Source: Peribacillus simplex (GTDB taxonomy: Bacteria > Bacillota > Bacilli > Bacillales > DSM-1321). From it: a DNA stretch of 64,000 nt. The translations under genes were made by a program, and so were the position numbers. The notes below the pieces were generated by a model. It was not told where the DNA came from. It did no database searches and saw only the letters and a list, made by a program, of their open reading frames with translations. The stretch covers positions 310,001 to 374,000 of the forward strand of contig NZ_FTMX01000002.1 of the NCBI RefSeq assembly GCF_900156045.1, in the 5' to 3' direction. How positions within the stretch are numbered: the stretch's first letter is position 1; each line of letters begins with the position of its first letter. Of the stretch, positions 44,533 to 53,384 are shown piece by piece.

Positions 44533-45406
44533 AACCGATATCCCCCATTTCATAAATGAATATCTCCTCTAGAGTAAGTGGAAGAATATCTAATATTTCT
44601 GGCTGGAACTGATTAAAGTGCGATTTAATCATGGGTTCTTTACCTTTAACGATGCAAACGATCACGCTGCCGCGTCTTTCCTTGTTAAGAATTTGAATTC
44701 CGCGGTATAAACCGTGGGGAATTTTATGTTTAAAGGCAATTTGCACTTTGTGTACGTCCGCTTTCAAGTCATTCAAATCCTTTTGGATAACAAGTTCACC
44801 CTTGTGCAAAATCCCTACATGATCGGCTAAATCTTCAATTTCCCGCAGATTATGGGACGATAGTAAAATCGTCATATCCCTTTCCGATACATCCTGAATC
44901 AACAACTGTCTCACATTTTTACGCATGACCGGATCTAATCCATCAAACGGTTCATCCAGGATGAGAACTTCCGGCATCGTCGAGAGCGCGAGCCAAAAAG
45001 CAACCTGTCTCTGCATCCCCTTCGAGAGTTTATGTATTTTAGATTGGATGGGGATCTGGAAAACTTCCTGTAATTGATAGAAACGTTCTTGATTCCACTC
45101 ACTATAAATATGACTATAAAAACCTGCCATTTGCATGATCGTATAGTTAGCCAGGAAATAAGGCATATCAGGAAGGAAGAAACAACGATTTTTCACTTCT
45201 CGGTTTTCAAACACATATGATCGATCAATCAGAACTTCACCTGCGTCCTGTATCAGATTGCCTGATAGCATTTTTAATAAAGTCGTTTTCCCTGCCCCAT
45301 TTGAACCTAATAACCCGAATATGGAGCCTTTTTGTATGACAAAGGTGACGTTTTTGACCGCTTCTTTTCCTTCATATAATTTACTCACCTGTTTCATTTC
45401 AATCAT
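44507..45406 (-). CDS. ABC transporter ATP-binding protein (YtrB-like)
   Basis: A 299-residue ABC ATPase. It has Walker A GLLGSNGAGKTTLLK (about residues 32-46), a signature loop LSKGMQRQ in place of the usual LSGGQ, Walker B VLILDEPFDGLD and a switch His in LLSSHNLREIEDLADH. It powers the permease encoded immediately downstream. GGGGGGAG precedes the ATG, which overlaps the GntR stop by four bases (ATGA), so regulator and ATPase are translationally coupled. Confidence 0.9.
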   Translation of the reverse strand: MIEMKQVSKLYEGKEAVKNVTFVIQKGSIFGLLGSNGAGKTTLLKMLSGNLIQDAGEVLIDRSYVFENREVKNRCFFLPDMPYFLANYTIMQMAGFYSHIYSEWNQERFYQLQEVFQIPIQSKIHKLSKGMQRQVAFWLALSTMPEVLILDEPFDGLDPVMRKNVRQLLIQDVSERDMTILLSSHNLREIEDLADHVGILHKGELVIQKDLNDLKADVHKVQIAFKHKIPHGLYRGIQILNKERRGSVIVCIVKGKEPMIKSHFNQFQPEILDILPLTLEEIFIYEMGDIGYVIQNNLV

Positions 45407-45786
45407 GATTCTCCCCCCTTTGCCAATGGACTGATTTCCTTTATTAATCTATAAATTTCATGTTTATCGATTCCGATATACAGAGCTTCAGCGAGCACCT
45501 TTGAAAGCTGGTTTCTGATCTTTTCTTCTTTTAAGGAGTTTTTTAAAGATTTAGGAGGTGCCACGAAATTCCCTTTGCCTGGCAATGTATATATAAACCC
45601 TTCAGATTCAAGCTGCTTGTACGCTTTCTGGATCGTATTTGGATTGATGGTCAATTCCTGAGCCAATATTCGTATCGAGGGGAGCTGATTATGTTCCTGT
45701 AAAACTTCATTGATCATTAGTTCCTTAAACTTATCAATCAATTGCTCATATATTGGCTTTCCACTCGCGACATCCAACTCAAACAT
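45403..45786 (-). CDS. GntR family regulator, YtrA subfamily
   Basis: A short GntR repressor of 127 residues. The winged helix reads QLPSIRILAQELTINPNTIQKAYKQLESEGFIYTLPGKGNFV in full, preceded by GKPIYEQLIDKFKELM. Only a small (about 45 residue) helical dimerisation tail follows, with no effector domain; this is the YtrA class. It would repress its own operon (ATPase and permease genes downstream). ATGs at 45789 and 45786 share the AGGAGG site; 45786 has the better spacing. Confidence 0.87.
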   Translation of the reverse strand: MFELDVASGKPIYEQLIDKFKELMINEVLQEHNQLPSIRILAQELTINPNTIQKAYKQLESEGFIYTLPGKGNFVAPPKSLKNSLKEEKIRNQLSKVLAEALYIGIDKHEIYRLIKEISPLAKGGES

Positions 45787-45967
45787 CATCAACCCCTCCT
45801 AGCAAATGGGTGTATTACATCTCCTAATACAGTACATTATAAAACAATATCTTCCAATTTTAAACCAATTTCAAACATTACTATCCAGACATTTGCTTTC
45901 ATTTTGTTTAACAAGGCCTACAGTAGGGAACTAAAGATAGTAAGAATAAACAAAGGAGTTGTTTTCA

Positions 45968-46384
45968 TTGAAACCATTATATACAGCTACAGTTACCGTA
46001 CACGGTGGTCGTGAGGGACATGTTAAATCAGAGGACGGGATTCTGGATTTCGATGTAAGGTCACCGAAGGAATTAGGTGGTTCCGGTGAGCGCGCTACAA
46101 ATCCTGAACAGTTATTTGCAGCCGGCTATGCAGCTTGTTTTGACAGTGCCTTGAATCTTGTTCTGCAAAAAGAAAAGAAAAAAGTCGATACTTCCGTGAC
46201 GGCAAATGTCACGATCGGTAAAGATGAGGAAGACGGCGGTTTTAAATTGGCTGTAAGGTTGGATGTTTCAATCCCCGACCTAAGCAGGGAAGAAGCCGAA
46301 GACTTTGCCAAAAAAGCTCACATGACCTGCCCTTATTCAAAAGCGACTCGCGGGAACGTCGATGTCACCTTGATTTTAGTATAA
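45968..46384 (+). CDS. Organic hydroperoxide resistance protein (Ohr/OsmC family)
   Basis: A 138-residue thiol peroxidase subunit. The two redox cysteines are in AAGYAACFDSAL (near residue 52) and AHMTCPYSKATRGN (near 118), the Ohr pattern. It reduces organic peroxides in the cytoplasm, usually with lipoamide as the reductant. A TTG start at 45968 with GGAG nine bases upstream is chosen; the TTG at 45959 abuts that site. No OhrR regulator is adjacent. The terminator is shared with the convergent MFS gene. Confidence 0.92.
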   Translation: MKPLYTATVTVHGGREGHVKSEDGILDFDVRSPKELGGSGERATNPEQLFAAGYAACFDSALNLVLQKEKKKVDTSVTANVTIGKDEEDGGFKLAVRLDVSIPDLSREEAEDFAKKAHMTCPYSKATRGNVDVTLILV

Positions 46385-46393
46385 GAATATGCA

Positions 46394-46436
46394 AGGGAAT
46401 GGATACGGCATTAAGGCCGGTTCCATTCCCTTTTTA
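46394..46436. terminator. Terminator between ohr and MFS genes
   Basis: GGGAATGGATACGGC, loop ATTAAG, GCCGGTTCCATTCCC, then TTTTT on the plus strand. It is closely followed by the stop of the convergent gene. Confidence 0.8.
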
Positions 46437-47753
46437 CTATTTCACTTCTTCCAAACCCTTCAGCTTCAAAAGAAAGCCCAGACCTATTACTGCCATGATG
46501 ATCAGTGACCCTAATGCCATCCGGCTCGCCAATGTACCGAGGTCATGGAATACCAACGTTATCGTTCCATATAAAAACGGACCGATTATGGAAGAAACTT
46601 TTCCGGAAAATGCAAATAGTCCAAAAAATTGCCCCCTCTTCTCTACCGGGGTCAATTCAATGATATATGTCCGTGATGTCACCCACATCGAACCTAGAGA
46701 AATGCCGAACATACTCCCAGCAATCCAGAACCAAAGAGCCGTTTGTGCGAAGACCGCTATAAATAAAGCGACCAAAAGCAGAACTCCCACATATGTCACA
46801 GCCAGCCGCGGTCCCTTCGACTGCGTGATATATCCAAACAGAAACGATCCGGCAATACTCGATACTGTCGATACCAAGTAAAGCAAAATGAATCCGCTTG
46901 AGGAAAATCCAACAACAGTCTTGGCATATACGGCCATCATTCCGATAGTGGTCGCAATTGCATCATTTAAAAAGAAATAAGCAATCATGAATGTAAAAAC
47001 CGATCGATAGGATTGCATCTCTTTAAATGTTGATTTAATTTCCTTATAACCGGATAAAAAAGGTTGTTTCGCTTTTTGCTGTTTTGGAGTCTCTTTTAAA
47101 AAAAAGAATAAAGGAAGGGAAAAAAACAGAAATAAAATGGCCGTGGGAATAAAAGCTTCATGTGAACTCCCTTTACTGATGAATGGATAGATCGTCAGTC
47201 CCACTAACGTCCCAAGATAGCCTACCGCCACTCCAAATCCTGATATAAGCGGCAATTGCTGTTTCGTGCCTAAATCACTCATCATCGTATCATAGAAAAC
47301 AAGACTCGAATGATAGAAAAACTTTGCTATCACAAATAAAAGAATGACGATCGCTAAGGAAATTGGAATGCCCAGAAGCTTTCCATCGAACGAAGCCCCT
47401 CCAAATACACCCATTAAAAATGTACATACAACAGAAATGATTGTAAAAATTATAATATATTTTTTCATTTTTCCCGTTCGATCGATCATGACACCGAACA
47501 GCGGGGAAAACAAAACAAGAAACAAACTGGCAATCGCATTAGCGTATGAGATGAAGGTACTTGCAATCTGATCAAGAACGGCATTTTCCCCAATCTGTTC
47601 CTGGAGGAAGAATGGAAAGAAAATCGTATTGATATTAGAAGAAAAAATCGTATTGGCAAAATCGTAAAACGCCCAAGAGAGAATGGGCAGGGAAAAATAT
47701 AAACCAAAATTCCCCTTCCATTTTTTAGACTTCGGTTTCACCTGCAATTCCAT
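46437..47753 (-). CDS. MFS transporter, UMF1 (Atg22-like) family
   Basis: A 438-residue, 12-helix transporter. The N-terminal WAFYDFANTIFSSNINTIFFPFFL and the MIDRTGKMKKYIIIF loop are typical of the UMF1 branch related to yeast vacuolar Atg22. The conserved acidic and basic pair of motif A is in SPLFGVMIDRTGK. AAAGGAGG lies eight bases before the ATG. Bacterial substrates of this family are not established. It stands alone between the ohr gene and a glycerophosphodiesterase. Confidence 0.85.
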   Translation of the reverse strand: MELQVKPKSKKWKGNFGLYFSLPILSWAFYDFANTIFSSNINTIFFPFFLQEQIGENAVLDQIASTFISYANAIASLFLVLFSPLFGVMIDRTGKMKKYIIIFTIISVVCTFLMGVFGGASFDGKLLGIPISLAIVILLFVIAKFFYHSSLVFYDTMMSDLGTKQQLPLISGFGVAVGYLGTLVGLTIYPFISKGSSHEAFIPTAILFLFFSLPLFFFLKETPKQQKAKQPFLSGYKEIKSTFKEMQSYRSVFTFMIAYFFLNDAIATTIGMMAVYAKTVVGFSSSGFILLYLVSTVSSIAGSFLFGYITQSKGPRLAVTYVGVLLLVALFIAVFAQTALWFWIAGSMFGISLGSMWVTSRTYIIELTPVEKRGQFFGLFAFSGKVSSIIGPFLYGTITLVFHDLGTLASRMALGSLIIMAVIGLGFLLKLKGLEEVK

Positions 47754-47932
47754 CCGCTTTCCCTCCTTTATAGATGCTTAAATTATATGTATTCCATACC
47801 TTTCCAATAAATCCTTTAAGTCTGGATTATAACATTGTGTAAAACATGATTTTTTCCTGCCTAACATGTAAAATTATGAAATGAGGCTGTCCTGGGTAAT
47901 TTAAAATAATGTGCCTAATAGGAGTGTGAAGG

Positions 47933-48754
47933 ATGATTGCAATTATTCTTATTATCTTGTTAACCATACTTGTCCTGTTCGCTATCTACGCTAAAAGATC
48001 AAAGAGTGATTTCCCTGAAAGCTTCATAATGCAGCATTCCCCCCTTAAAATTGGACATCGCGGTGCATCTGGATATTGCCCCGAGAATACAATGGCATCT
48101 TATATTAAAGCAATTGAAATGGGAGCTGATTTCCTGGAAGTGGATATCCATCTTAGTAAAGATGATGTACTTGTGGTTCATCATGATCCCACACTGGATC
48201 GAACCACAAACGGCAAAGGGAACATCCGTGATTACACGGCAGCCGAATTAAAGGAACTTGATGCAGGAAGCTGGTATCATTCTCGCTATAAAAACGAAAG
48301 GATTCCTTTACTGAGTGAGGTATTGGAGAATTTCGGGCCAGAAGTTGGTATCTTAATCGAAATAAAACATCCATCTGCTTATCCTGGCATTGAACAGAAA
48401 CTTGCAGAAGAATTAGAGAAATTCCAAGAATATTCAACAAGTAAAAATAGGATAATGATACATTCGTTCGATATGGAATCCATGAAAAGGTTCCATCAAT
48501 TAATGCCGGACATACAAGTGGGCGTTTTGATAAAACGGCGAATTAATGACCAAAAATTAAAAGAGATTGCCGAGTTTGCATCATTTTTGAATCCAAAGCA
48601 AACGATTTTAAATACGAAGCTGCAAATGCGAATCCAAAAGCACGGGATGAAAGTATATACATGGACCGTCAACAATAAAAAACAAATGCGCATGTTCAAA
48701 AAGATGCAGTTAGATGGTATCATTTCTGATTTTCCAGATTATTTCTTGGATTGA
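47933..48754 (+). CDS. Glycerophosphodiester phosphodiesterase
   Basis: A 273-residue GDPD. One N-terminal hydrophobic helix (residues 2-20) acts as an anchor or uncleaved signal. The TIM-barrel catalytic motifs are IGHRGASGYCPENT (about 39-52) and EVDIHLSKDDVLVVHHDPTLDRT, and the metal-binding Glu pair is in LIEIKHP. It splits glycerophosphodiesters to glycerol-3-phosphate and an alcohol, probably at the outer membrane face or wall. TAGGAGTGTGAAGG precedes the ATG. It resembles YqiK/YhdW-type Bacillus enzymes more than secreted GlpQ. Confidence 0.9.
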   Translation: MIAIILIILLTILVLFAIYAKRSKSDFPESFIMQHSPLKIGHRGASGYCPENTMASYIKAIEMGADFLEVDIHLSKDDVLVVHHDPTLDRTTNGKGNIRDYTAAELKELDAGSWYHSRYKNERIPLLSEVLENFGPEVGILIEIKHPSAYPGIEQKLAEELEKFQEYSTSKNRIMIHSFDMESMKRFHQLMPDIQVGVLIKRRINDQKLKEIAEFASFLNPKQTILNTKLQMRIQKHGMKVYTWTVNNKKQMRMFKKMQLDGIISDFPDYFLD

Positions 48755-48945
48755 AACTTTATATGTGTTTGCTTTAATAACGTTCCAGTTGATTTCACAG
48801 CATATAGCGGGATCTTAGCTAGCCAGTTATTCGGTAGGGGTGTCGCAAATTCCTTAAATCCAGTCAAGGTTTCATTTCAAGCCTTCTTTTATATTCATGG
48901 TTCGGGGTGAGACCATTTCGAACTCCCCCTTTGCCGACAAACCGA

Positions 48946-48976
48946 ACAATCCGCAAATGCGGATTGTTTTTTTAAT
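48946..48976 (+). terminator. Terminator downstream of the glycerophosphodiesterase
   Basis: AATCCGCA, loop AA, TGCGGATT, then GTTTTTTT. It lies about 190 bases after the GDPD stop, the nearest gene it could serve. Confidence 0.75.
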
Positions 48977-48995
48977 AACATGAAATGGTTGTTTC

Positions 48996-49123
48996 TCATG
49001 CGTCCTTAACAGAATAGGCCCATCGCTGTTGCCTCGTCGCCATCGATAACCTGCCAACGGAATTTAACCGACAAGTGGGGTAAAACCAAAATGAGCGGCC
49101 ATTCTTAAGCCATGCATAAGTAC
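48996..49123 (-). pseudogene. Relic of a small GYRW-type protein gene
   Basis: One minus-strand frame reads AWLKNGRSFWFYPT, a second continues as LVG, stop, IPLAGYRWRRG, and the first resumes with QQRWAYSVKD. Joined, this resembles a family of short Bacillus proteins of form NGRSFWFYPT...GYRW...RW-Y-G (recalled from genome annotations, function unknown). At least two frame changes and a stop separate the pieces, so it is called a pseudogene. Confidence 0.4.
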
Positions 49124-49553
49124 GTTGGTATAAGCACCATTACAGTGAACAAGCGTCCATTGCCTTATACATTCCCTCGTGAAGTTCTGGAATGAATAAA
49201 GGCGGAGTCCTTACAGCCATTATTTGATTTTTTAATGGATTATCCATGTTTCGGGGATGTGCATCTTGATATAAATTATTTTCAGTACAGTTATGGTGGT
49301 TCTGTTTATCGAAAGAATTGAACTTCCTTTTATCCATATTCGAATCTTGGTTCTACATGACCTTTAACCAGAAATTGGATAACAAGAAAATATTCCCTGT
49401 TTATTTTTTGAAAAAATCCCTATATTTTTTGGCTTACTTGCACTAAAATTTGATATAGTGTTCTTAATGATTTAAAATTATGCCAGTCCCTAAATCGTTT
49501 TTGGGGACAAACCGAACTAAATTTTGTTATCTTAGAAAAAACGAGGGATTCCT

Positions 49554-49841
49554 ATGTGGGAATTATTATTAGAATTCGATTATCAAACGGTTCGCCATGC
49601 GGTATGGGCAGGTTACTTATTTACCTTTGTCTTTCCACTGGCTGCGTTTTACTTCTTAAATAAAAAGCAATCGCTCTTGAACGACAAATATCAAGCTTCC
49701 GTTCATACAGATAAAAGTAAATCCCCTGTTCAGAAAGGCAGCACTTTTGACTGGCGCGGCGCACAGCGCTTTTTCACATTTATTCGGCAAAAGGATTCAC
49801 CAGATGATTCCGATGAGCCAAGCCTCCTTCTCATTGTTTAA
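49554..49841 (+). CDS. mifM: MifM-like translation-arrest leader peptide (membrane-insertion sensor)
   Basis: A 95-residue protein with one N-terminal membrane helix (about residues 14-36) and a hydrophilic C-terminal half. It lies 29 bases upstream of yidC2. B. subtilis MifM has the same length, topology and position. Its arrest segment has an R-I-x-x-W-I core followed by acidic residues; here Arg72-Phe73-x-x-Phe76-Ile77 has that spacing and is followed by DSPDDSDE (81-88). MifM stalls its own ribosome when YidC1 (SpoIIIJ) fails to insert it, opening the yidC2 mRNA. The last codons form the 5' arm of a hairpin that masks the yidC2 site. GAGG seven bases before the ATG fits. Homology is inferred from layout and sparse motifs. 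Confidence 0.75.
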   Translation: MWELLLEFDYQTVRHAVWAGYLFTFVFPLAAFYFLNKKQSLLNDKYQASVHTDKSKSPVQKGSTFDWRGAQRFFTFIRQKDSPDDSDEPSLLLIV

Positions 49842-49862
49842 AACATTAACAATTCGAGGAGG
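49826..49862 (+). promoter_or_regulatory. Hairpin sequestering the yidC2 ribosome binding site
   Basis: CCTTCTC (49826-49832) pairs with GAGGAGG (49856-49862), and ATTGTT (49833-49838) with AACAAT (49848-49853). This gives 13 pairs with a two-base bulge and a nine-base loop. The 3' arm is the yidC2 Shine-Dalgarno sequence; the 5' arm is the last codons of the upstream leader gene. A ribosome stalled near leader codons 84-90 would open it. Confidence 0.8.
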
Positions 49863-49870
49863 AAATTATA

Positions 49871-50656
49871 TTGAAGAAGAAAAACATGTTTTTAATTGCC
49901 GTCCTATTTTTGGCAACGACCCTTTTGACAGGTTGCTCAGCAGCAACGAGCGGTCCATTTCATACTGCATTGGTTAACCCCATGACAAAAATGCTAGAAT
50001 TTAATGCTGATATATTTAATGGCAACTATGGTTTAAGCATCATCATGATGACATTTTTGATTCGACTTGTCTTGCTTCCACTGACTGCCAAGCAATATAA
50101 AACACAGCTTACCATGAAAACGAAGATGAATGGGCTTAAACCGGAAATGACAGCAATCCAGCAGAAAATAAAAGAAACGAAAGATCCAGCTAAACAAAAG
50201 GCCCTTCAACAGGAAATGATGCAGCTTTACCAAAAACATGGAGTCAACCCTTTAAACATGGGCTGTCTGCCGCTCTTAATTCAAATGCCGATCCTAATGG
50301 GCTTTTATTATGCGATTCAAGGTTCCCATGAAATTGCTACCCATAGTTTCCTTTGGTACAGCCTAGGCCAGCCGAATATTGCCATGGCGATTATTGCTGG
50401 TGTCATTTATTACTTCCAATCGGTCATTTCCATGAGACAAATGCCGGAAGAACAGCAGAAACAAATGAAGATGATGAGCTTGCTTTCACCAGCAATGATT
50501 TTATTCATTTCTTTCTCTGCTCCTGCTGCATTGCCGCTGTATTGGTCGATCGGAGGTATATTCATGATTGTTCAGTCAATCGTGCTTCAGCGAATATATA
50601 AAAAAGACCATGCCGCTGTCCCGGCTGCAAATGAAACGGTTATTAAAAAAAGCTAA
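49871..50656 (+). CDS. yidC2: Membrane protein insertase YidC2 (YqjG/OxaA2)
   Basis: A 261-residue lipoprotein insertase. Signal peptide with lipobox LLTG-Cys22, then five hydrophobic helices, and a positively charged first cytoplasmic loop KTQLTMKTKMNGLKPEM. The conserved groove Arg is in TFLIRLVLLPLTAKQ. It helps membrane proteins enter and fold in the inner membrane, overlapping in function with SpoIIIJ. It starts with TTG, with GGAGG eight bases upstream, a site buried in the hairpin described above. This supports regulation by the upstream leader. It belongs to the YqjG-like paralogue by context. Confidence 0.92.
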   Translation: MKKKNMFLIAVLFLATTLLTGCSAATSGPFHTALVNPMTKMLEFNADIFNGNYGLSIIMMTFLIRLVLLPLTAKQYKTQLTMKTKMNGLKPEMTAIQQKIKETKDPAKQKALQQEMMQLYQKHGVNPLNMGCLPLLIQMPILMGFYYAIQGSHEIATHSFLWYSLGQPNIAMAIIAGVIYYFQSVISMRQMPEEQQKQMKMMSLLSPAMILFISFSAPAALPLYWSIGGIFMIVQSIVLQRIYKKDHAAVPAANETVIKKS

Positions 50657-50678
50657 TCCACTTGGATTAGCTTTTTTC
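50645..50678 (+). terminator. Terminator of yidC2
   Basis: AAAAAAGCTAATCCA, loop CT, TGGATTAGCTTTTTT; the yidC2 stop codon is inside the 5' arm. Confidence 0.9.
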
Positions 50679-50691
50679 ATATCAGTCACTT

Positions 50692-50739
50692 TCCCTTCAC
50701 TGAAACTCCTCAAGCTTGCCTTGATGGACAGTGAAGGGA
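50692..50739. repeat. 11-bp inverted repeat between yidC2 and cphA
   Basis: TCCCTTCACTG (50692-50702) and CAGTGAAGGGA (50729-50739), perfect, with a 26-base spacer that itself contains TCAAG/CTTGA. No T tract follows on either strand, so a simple terminator is doubtful. Confidence 0.6.
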
Positions 50740-50762
50740 TTTTCGGCGAAAAACACTTTGTT

Positions 50763-53384
50763 TTATTTCTTCGGCACAGGATTTGTTGAAACCTTTTCGA
50801 AAAACCTCTCAACATATTCGAAATCCGTGTAAAAGAACAATAATAGATCACCCGGTTGTGATGTTTCCCAGGCTTTTACGAATGCGTCCAATTCATTAGG
50901 TTCGATGAATGTCCGATCTTTATGTAACCCCGCTTCTATGGCAGCTTCCTGAAGCAGCCCGGCTACTTCGAACGGCTCCCTTCCCCGCAAATCATCGTCT
51001 TCTTTAATGATGAACAGATCAGTATTCATGGCCGCCACCTTGGAGAGCCTGATAAGCTCTTCATCAATACGGTCCCCCGGTCCTGCCAAAACAGTGATAA
51101 GACGATTTTTGCTATAGGCACTGACCGTTTCGAATATGGCCTTCAATCCTGCTTCATTATGGGCATAGTCGATGATGATCGTGCGCTCTTTCAACTTTTT
51201 TAAATTGAAGCGTCCTTTGGACAAATTCGTATCAGGCATAAATGTGGCAGCCTTCCTTCTTAGTTCTTCCATTGAAACGCCTTGTGTTTCGGCTGCGGCT
51301 AACGCCTGAAGTAAATTGGCGATATTATGACGTGCCATGCCGGAAATCGTTACTGGAACCCTGGTGCAATCCATAAATTGATGGATGACACCATCAGCTG
51401 AATGACAAATCACGCCTTGTTCATTGACGTACCAAACTTTACCTCCCTTATTTATCGCAGCCTTCACGTGAGGCTGGGTGGCATCAGTAGAGGTGTAAAT
51501 GACCTCCCCATCTGTATAGGCGTTCATGGCAGCTACATTCGGATCATCTGCATTCAGTACACAATAGCCTGTTTTCATTACGACTTCGGCTACCAGCCTC
51601 TTTAATTTAATGAGATCCTCCAATGTATCGATTCCATCATGGCCGAGGTGATCCTCACTTACATTGGTGATGATCCCCACATCACATTTACGAAAAGCCA
51701 GACCTTCACGCAGAATCCCGCCCCGGGCCGTTTCCAATACGGCAATATCAACTTCAGGATGGGATAATACCATTCTTGCACTGACAGGGCCACTGCAGTC
51801 ACCGTGATCCAATACCTCATCACCGATATATACTCCATCAGAATTTGTCATGCCCACCTTTGTTTTTTCATTAGTAAGAAAATAATGAATTAATCGGGTT
51901 GTTGTCGTCTTTCCATTTGTTCCTGTCACTGCGATGATCGGTATAGCCGCCTCTTCCCTAGTCGGAAATAAGTAATCGACAATGGCTTTGCCTACATCCC
52001 TTTTTTTCCCTTCACTCGGATAATGATGCATTCGAATTCCCGGTGCAGCATTCACTTCAATAATTGCAGTGCTTGAATGTTCGATTGGTTTTGATATATC
52101 CTCACAAATAAAATCTATTCCGGCGATATCCAGGCCGATCGCTTTCGCGGCGGCAACAGCCATATTTTTAATAGTGGGATGAACCTGGTCCGTTACATCG
52201 ATTGCCTTTCCACCAGTCGAAAGATTTGCATTGCCGACAACTTGAACCAATTCCCCTTGATTCGGAATGGTATCGAGCGTCCGATTCGATTTTTCCAAGT
52301 AACACGTCACGGTATGTGTAAGTGGGATTTTTGACATCGGCTTTTCATGACCTTCTCCCCGCAACTCATTACAATTTTCCTTTTCTATCAAACTGCTTAT
52401 CGTTTCCTTACCGTTGCCAATAACATAGGGAGGAAGCCTCAAACTAGCGGCGATAAGTTCTCCGTTAACTATCAATAACCGATAATCATGTCCTTCAATA
52501 TGCCGTTCGACAATGTACTTCTCCACATGCAACTCCAAACAATTAATTACATTGAATAGTTCATCCTTATTTTTGATATGAGTGATGACACCCTGCCCCT
52601 GTCTCCCATTATACGGTTTTATGACCAGTGGAAAACCCAGCCTGTCCGCCGAGGCAAAGATATCTTCAATGGAATGGGCAACTTCCCCTTCAGGTACAGG
52701 GAGTCCACACCCTCTTAAAATTGATTTAGTCAAAGATTTGTCACATGAATTCTCAACAGCAATATTCGAAGTTTGGCTAGATATTGTCGCCTGGACATAC
52801 TTCTGCCTTGTACCGGTTCCTAAACGTAGTAAGCTTTCATCACCCATTCGCTCGACAGGGATATCTTTTGCCTGCGCAGCTATAAAAATAGCTTCGGTAC
52901 TTGGCCCTAGTTTATTTTTATAATATAACTCCTCTATTTGTTTTACATAAGATTGTACATTTATAAGTTTTTCACCATTCAGGATGGCTTCCACGATATC
53001 TTTTGCTGCTAAAAAAGCTTGAAGTCCTGAGTGAGGCTCCTGATAGTCAAAGGTAACATAATAAACACCCTTCTTTTCCATCATTATCGTTTTTCCACGA
53101 ATGGCTTCGATTCCTGCCAAGTTTTGAAGCTCAATCGTCATATGCTCCAATATATGTCCCATCCATGTTCCTTTTCTCAGCCTTTCGGCGAAGCCGCCTC
53201 GATACCCTTTTGAACATGTATGGCTTCCCAAGTTCGGGAGCGCCTTTAACAATTTTTCATTGAATCCAGGTATTGAATCAGATGGTTTCTGTTCAAGTTC
53301 CCTTATATCCAATTCAATGCAAATCGTAGGTGTATAAGCAAAATAATTAGGTCCTTTTAAATAACGGACTCGATTGATCATCAT
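50763..53384 (-). CDS. cphA: Cyanophycin synthetase
   Basis: An 873-residue CphA. The N-terminal domain (1-160) is followed by an ATP-grasp domain (about 215-465, with LVIKPYNGRQGQGV and EVNAAPGIRMHHYPS) and a Mur-ligase-like domain (about 480-860, P-loop GTNGKTTTT at 488-496, then SEDHLGHDG). The two ATP sites add Asp and Arg in turn to build the multi-L-arginyl-poly-L-aspartate storage polymer. The length equals cyanobacterial CphA1. It overlaps cphB by four bases (ATGA), giving a synthesis/degradation operon. The product in this organism is inferred. Confidence 0.93.
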   Translation of the reverse strand: MMINRVRYLKGPNYFAYTPTICIELDIRELEQKPSDSIPGFNEKLLKALPNLGSHTCSKGYRGGFAERLRKGTWMGHILEHMTIELQNLAGIEAIRGKTIMMEKKGVYYVTFDYQEPHSGLQAFLAAKDIVEAILNGEKLINVQSYVKQIEELYYKNKLGPSTEAIFIAAQAKDIPVERMGDESLLRLGTGTRQKYVQATISSQTSNIAVENSCDKSLTKSILRGCGLPVPEGEVAHSIEDIFASADRLGFPLVIKPYNGRQGQGVITHIKNKDELFNVINCLELHVEKYIVERHIEGHDYRLLIVNGELIAASLRLPPYVIGNGKETISSLIEKENCNELRGEGHEKPMSKIPLTHTVTCYLEKSNRTLDTIPNQGELVQVVGNANLSTGGKAIDVTDQVHPTIKNMAVAAAKAIGLDIAGIDFICEDISKPIEHSSTAIIEVNAAPGIRMHHYPSEGKKRDVGKAIVDYLFPTREEAAIPIIAVTGTNGKTTTTRLIHYFLTNEKTKVGMTNSDGVYIGDEVLDHGDCSGPVSARMVLSHPEVDIAVLETARGGILREGLAFRKCDVGIITNVSEDHLGHDGIDTLEDLIKLKRLVAEVVMKTGYCVLNADDPNVAAMNAYTDGEVIYTSTDATQPHVKAAINKGGKVWYVNEQGVICHSADGVIHQFMDCTRVPVTISGMARHNIANLLQALAAAETQGVSMEELRRKAATFMPDTNLSKGRFNLKKLKERTIIIDYAHNEAGLKAIFETVSAYSKNRLITVLAGPGDRIDEELIRLSKVAAMNTDLFIIKEDDDLRGREPFEVAGLLQEAAIEAGLHKDRTFIEPNELDAFVKAWETSQPGDLLLFFYTDFEYVERFFEKVSTNPVPKK

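Larger units (their letters stand above)
48755..49553. other. Intergenic region with decayed gene and leader of mifM-like gene
   Basis: It contains a plus-oriented terminator (48946-48976), a frameshifted small-gene relic on the minus strand (48996-49123), and the promoter region of the mifM-like gene. A small hairpin GTCCC/GGGAC (about 49484-49507) is in its leader. A 65-codon minus-strand frame (49140-49337) has no ribosome binding site and is not preferred. Confidence 0.4.

Noticed and set aside
46399..46881. 160-codon plus-strand frame
   Set aside because: Shadow of the UMF1-type transporter gene on the opposite strand.
49140..49337. 65-codon minus-strand frame near the yidC2 locus
   Set aside because: No ribosome binding site and no family resemblance; it lies next to a decayed gene and is probably noncoding now.
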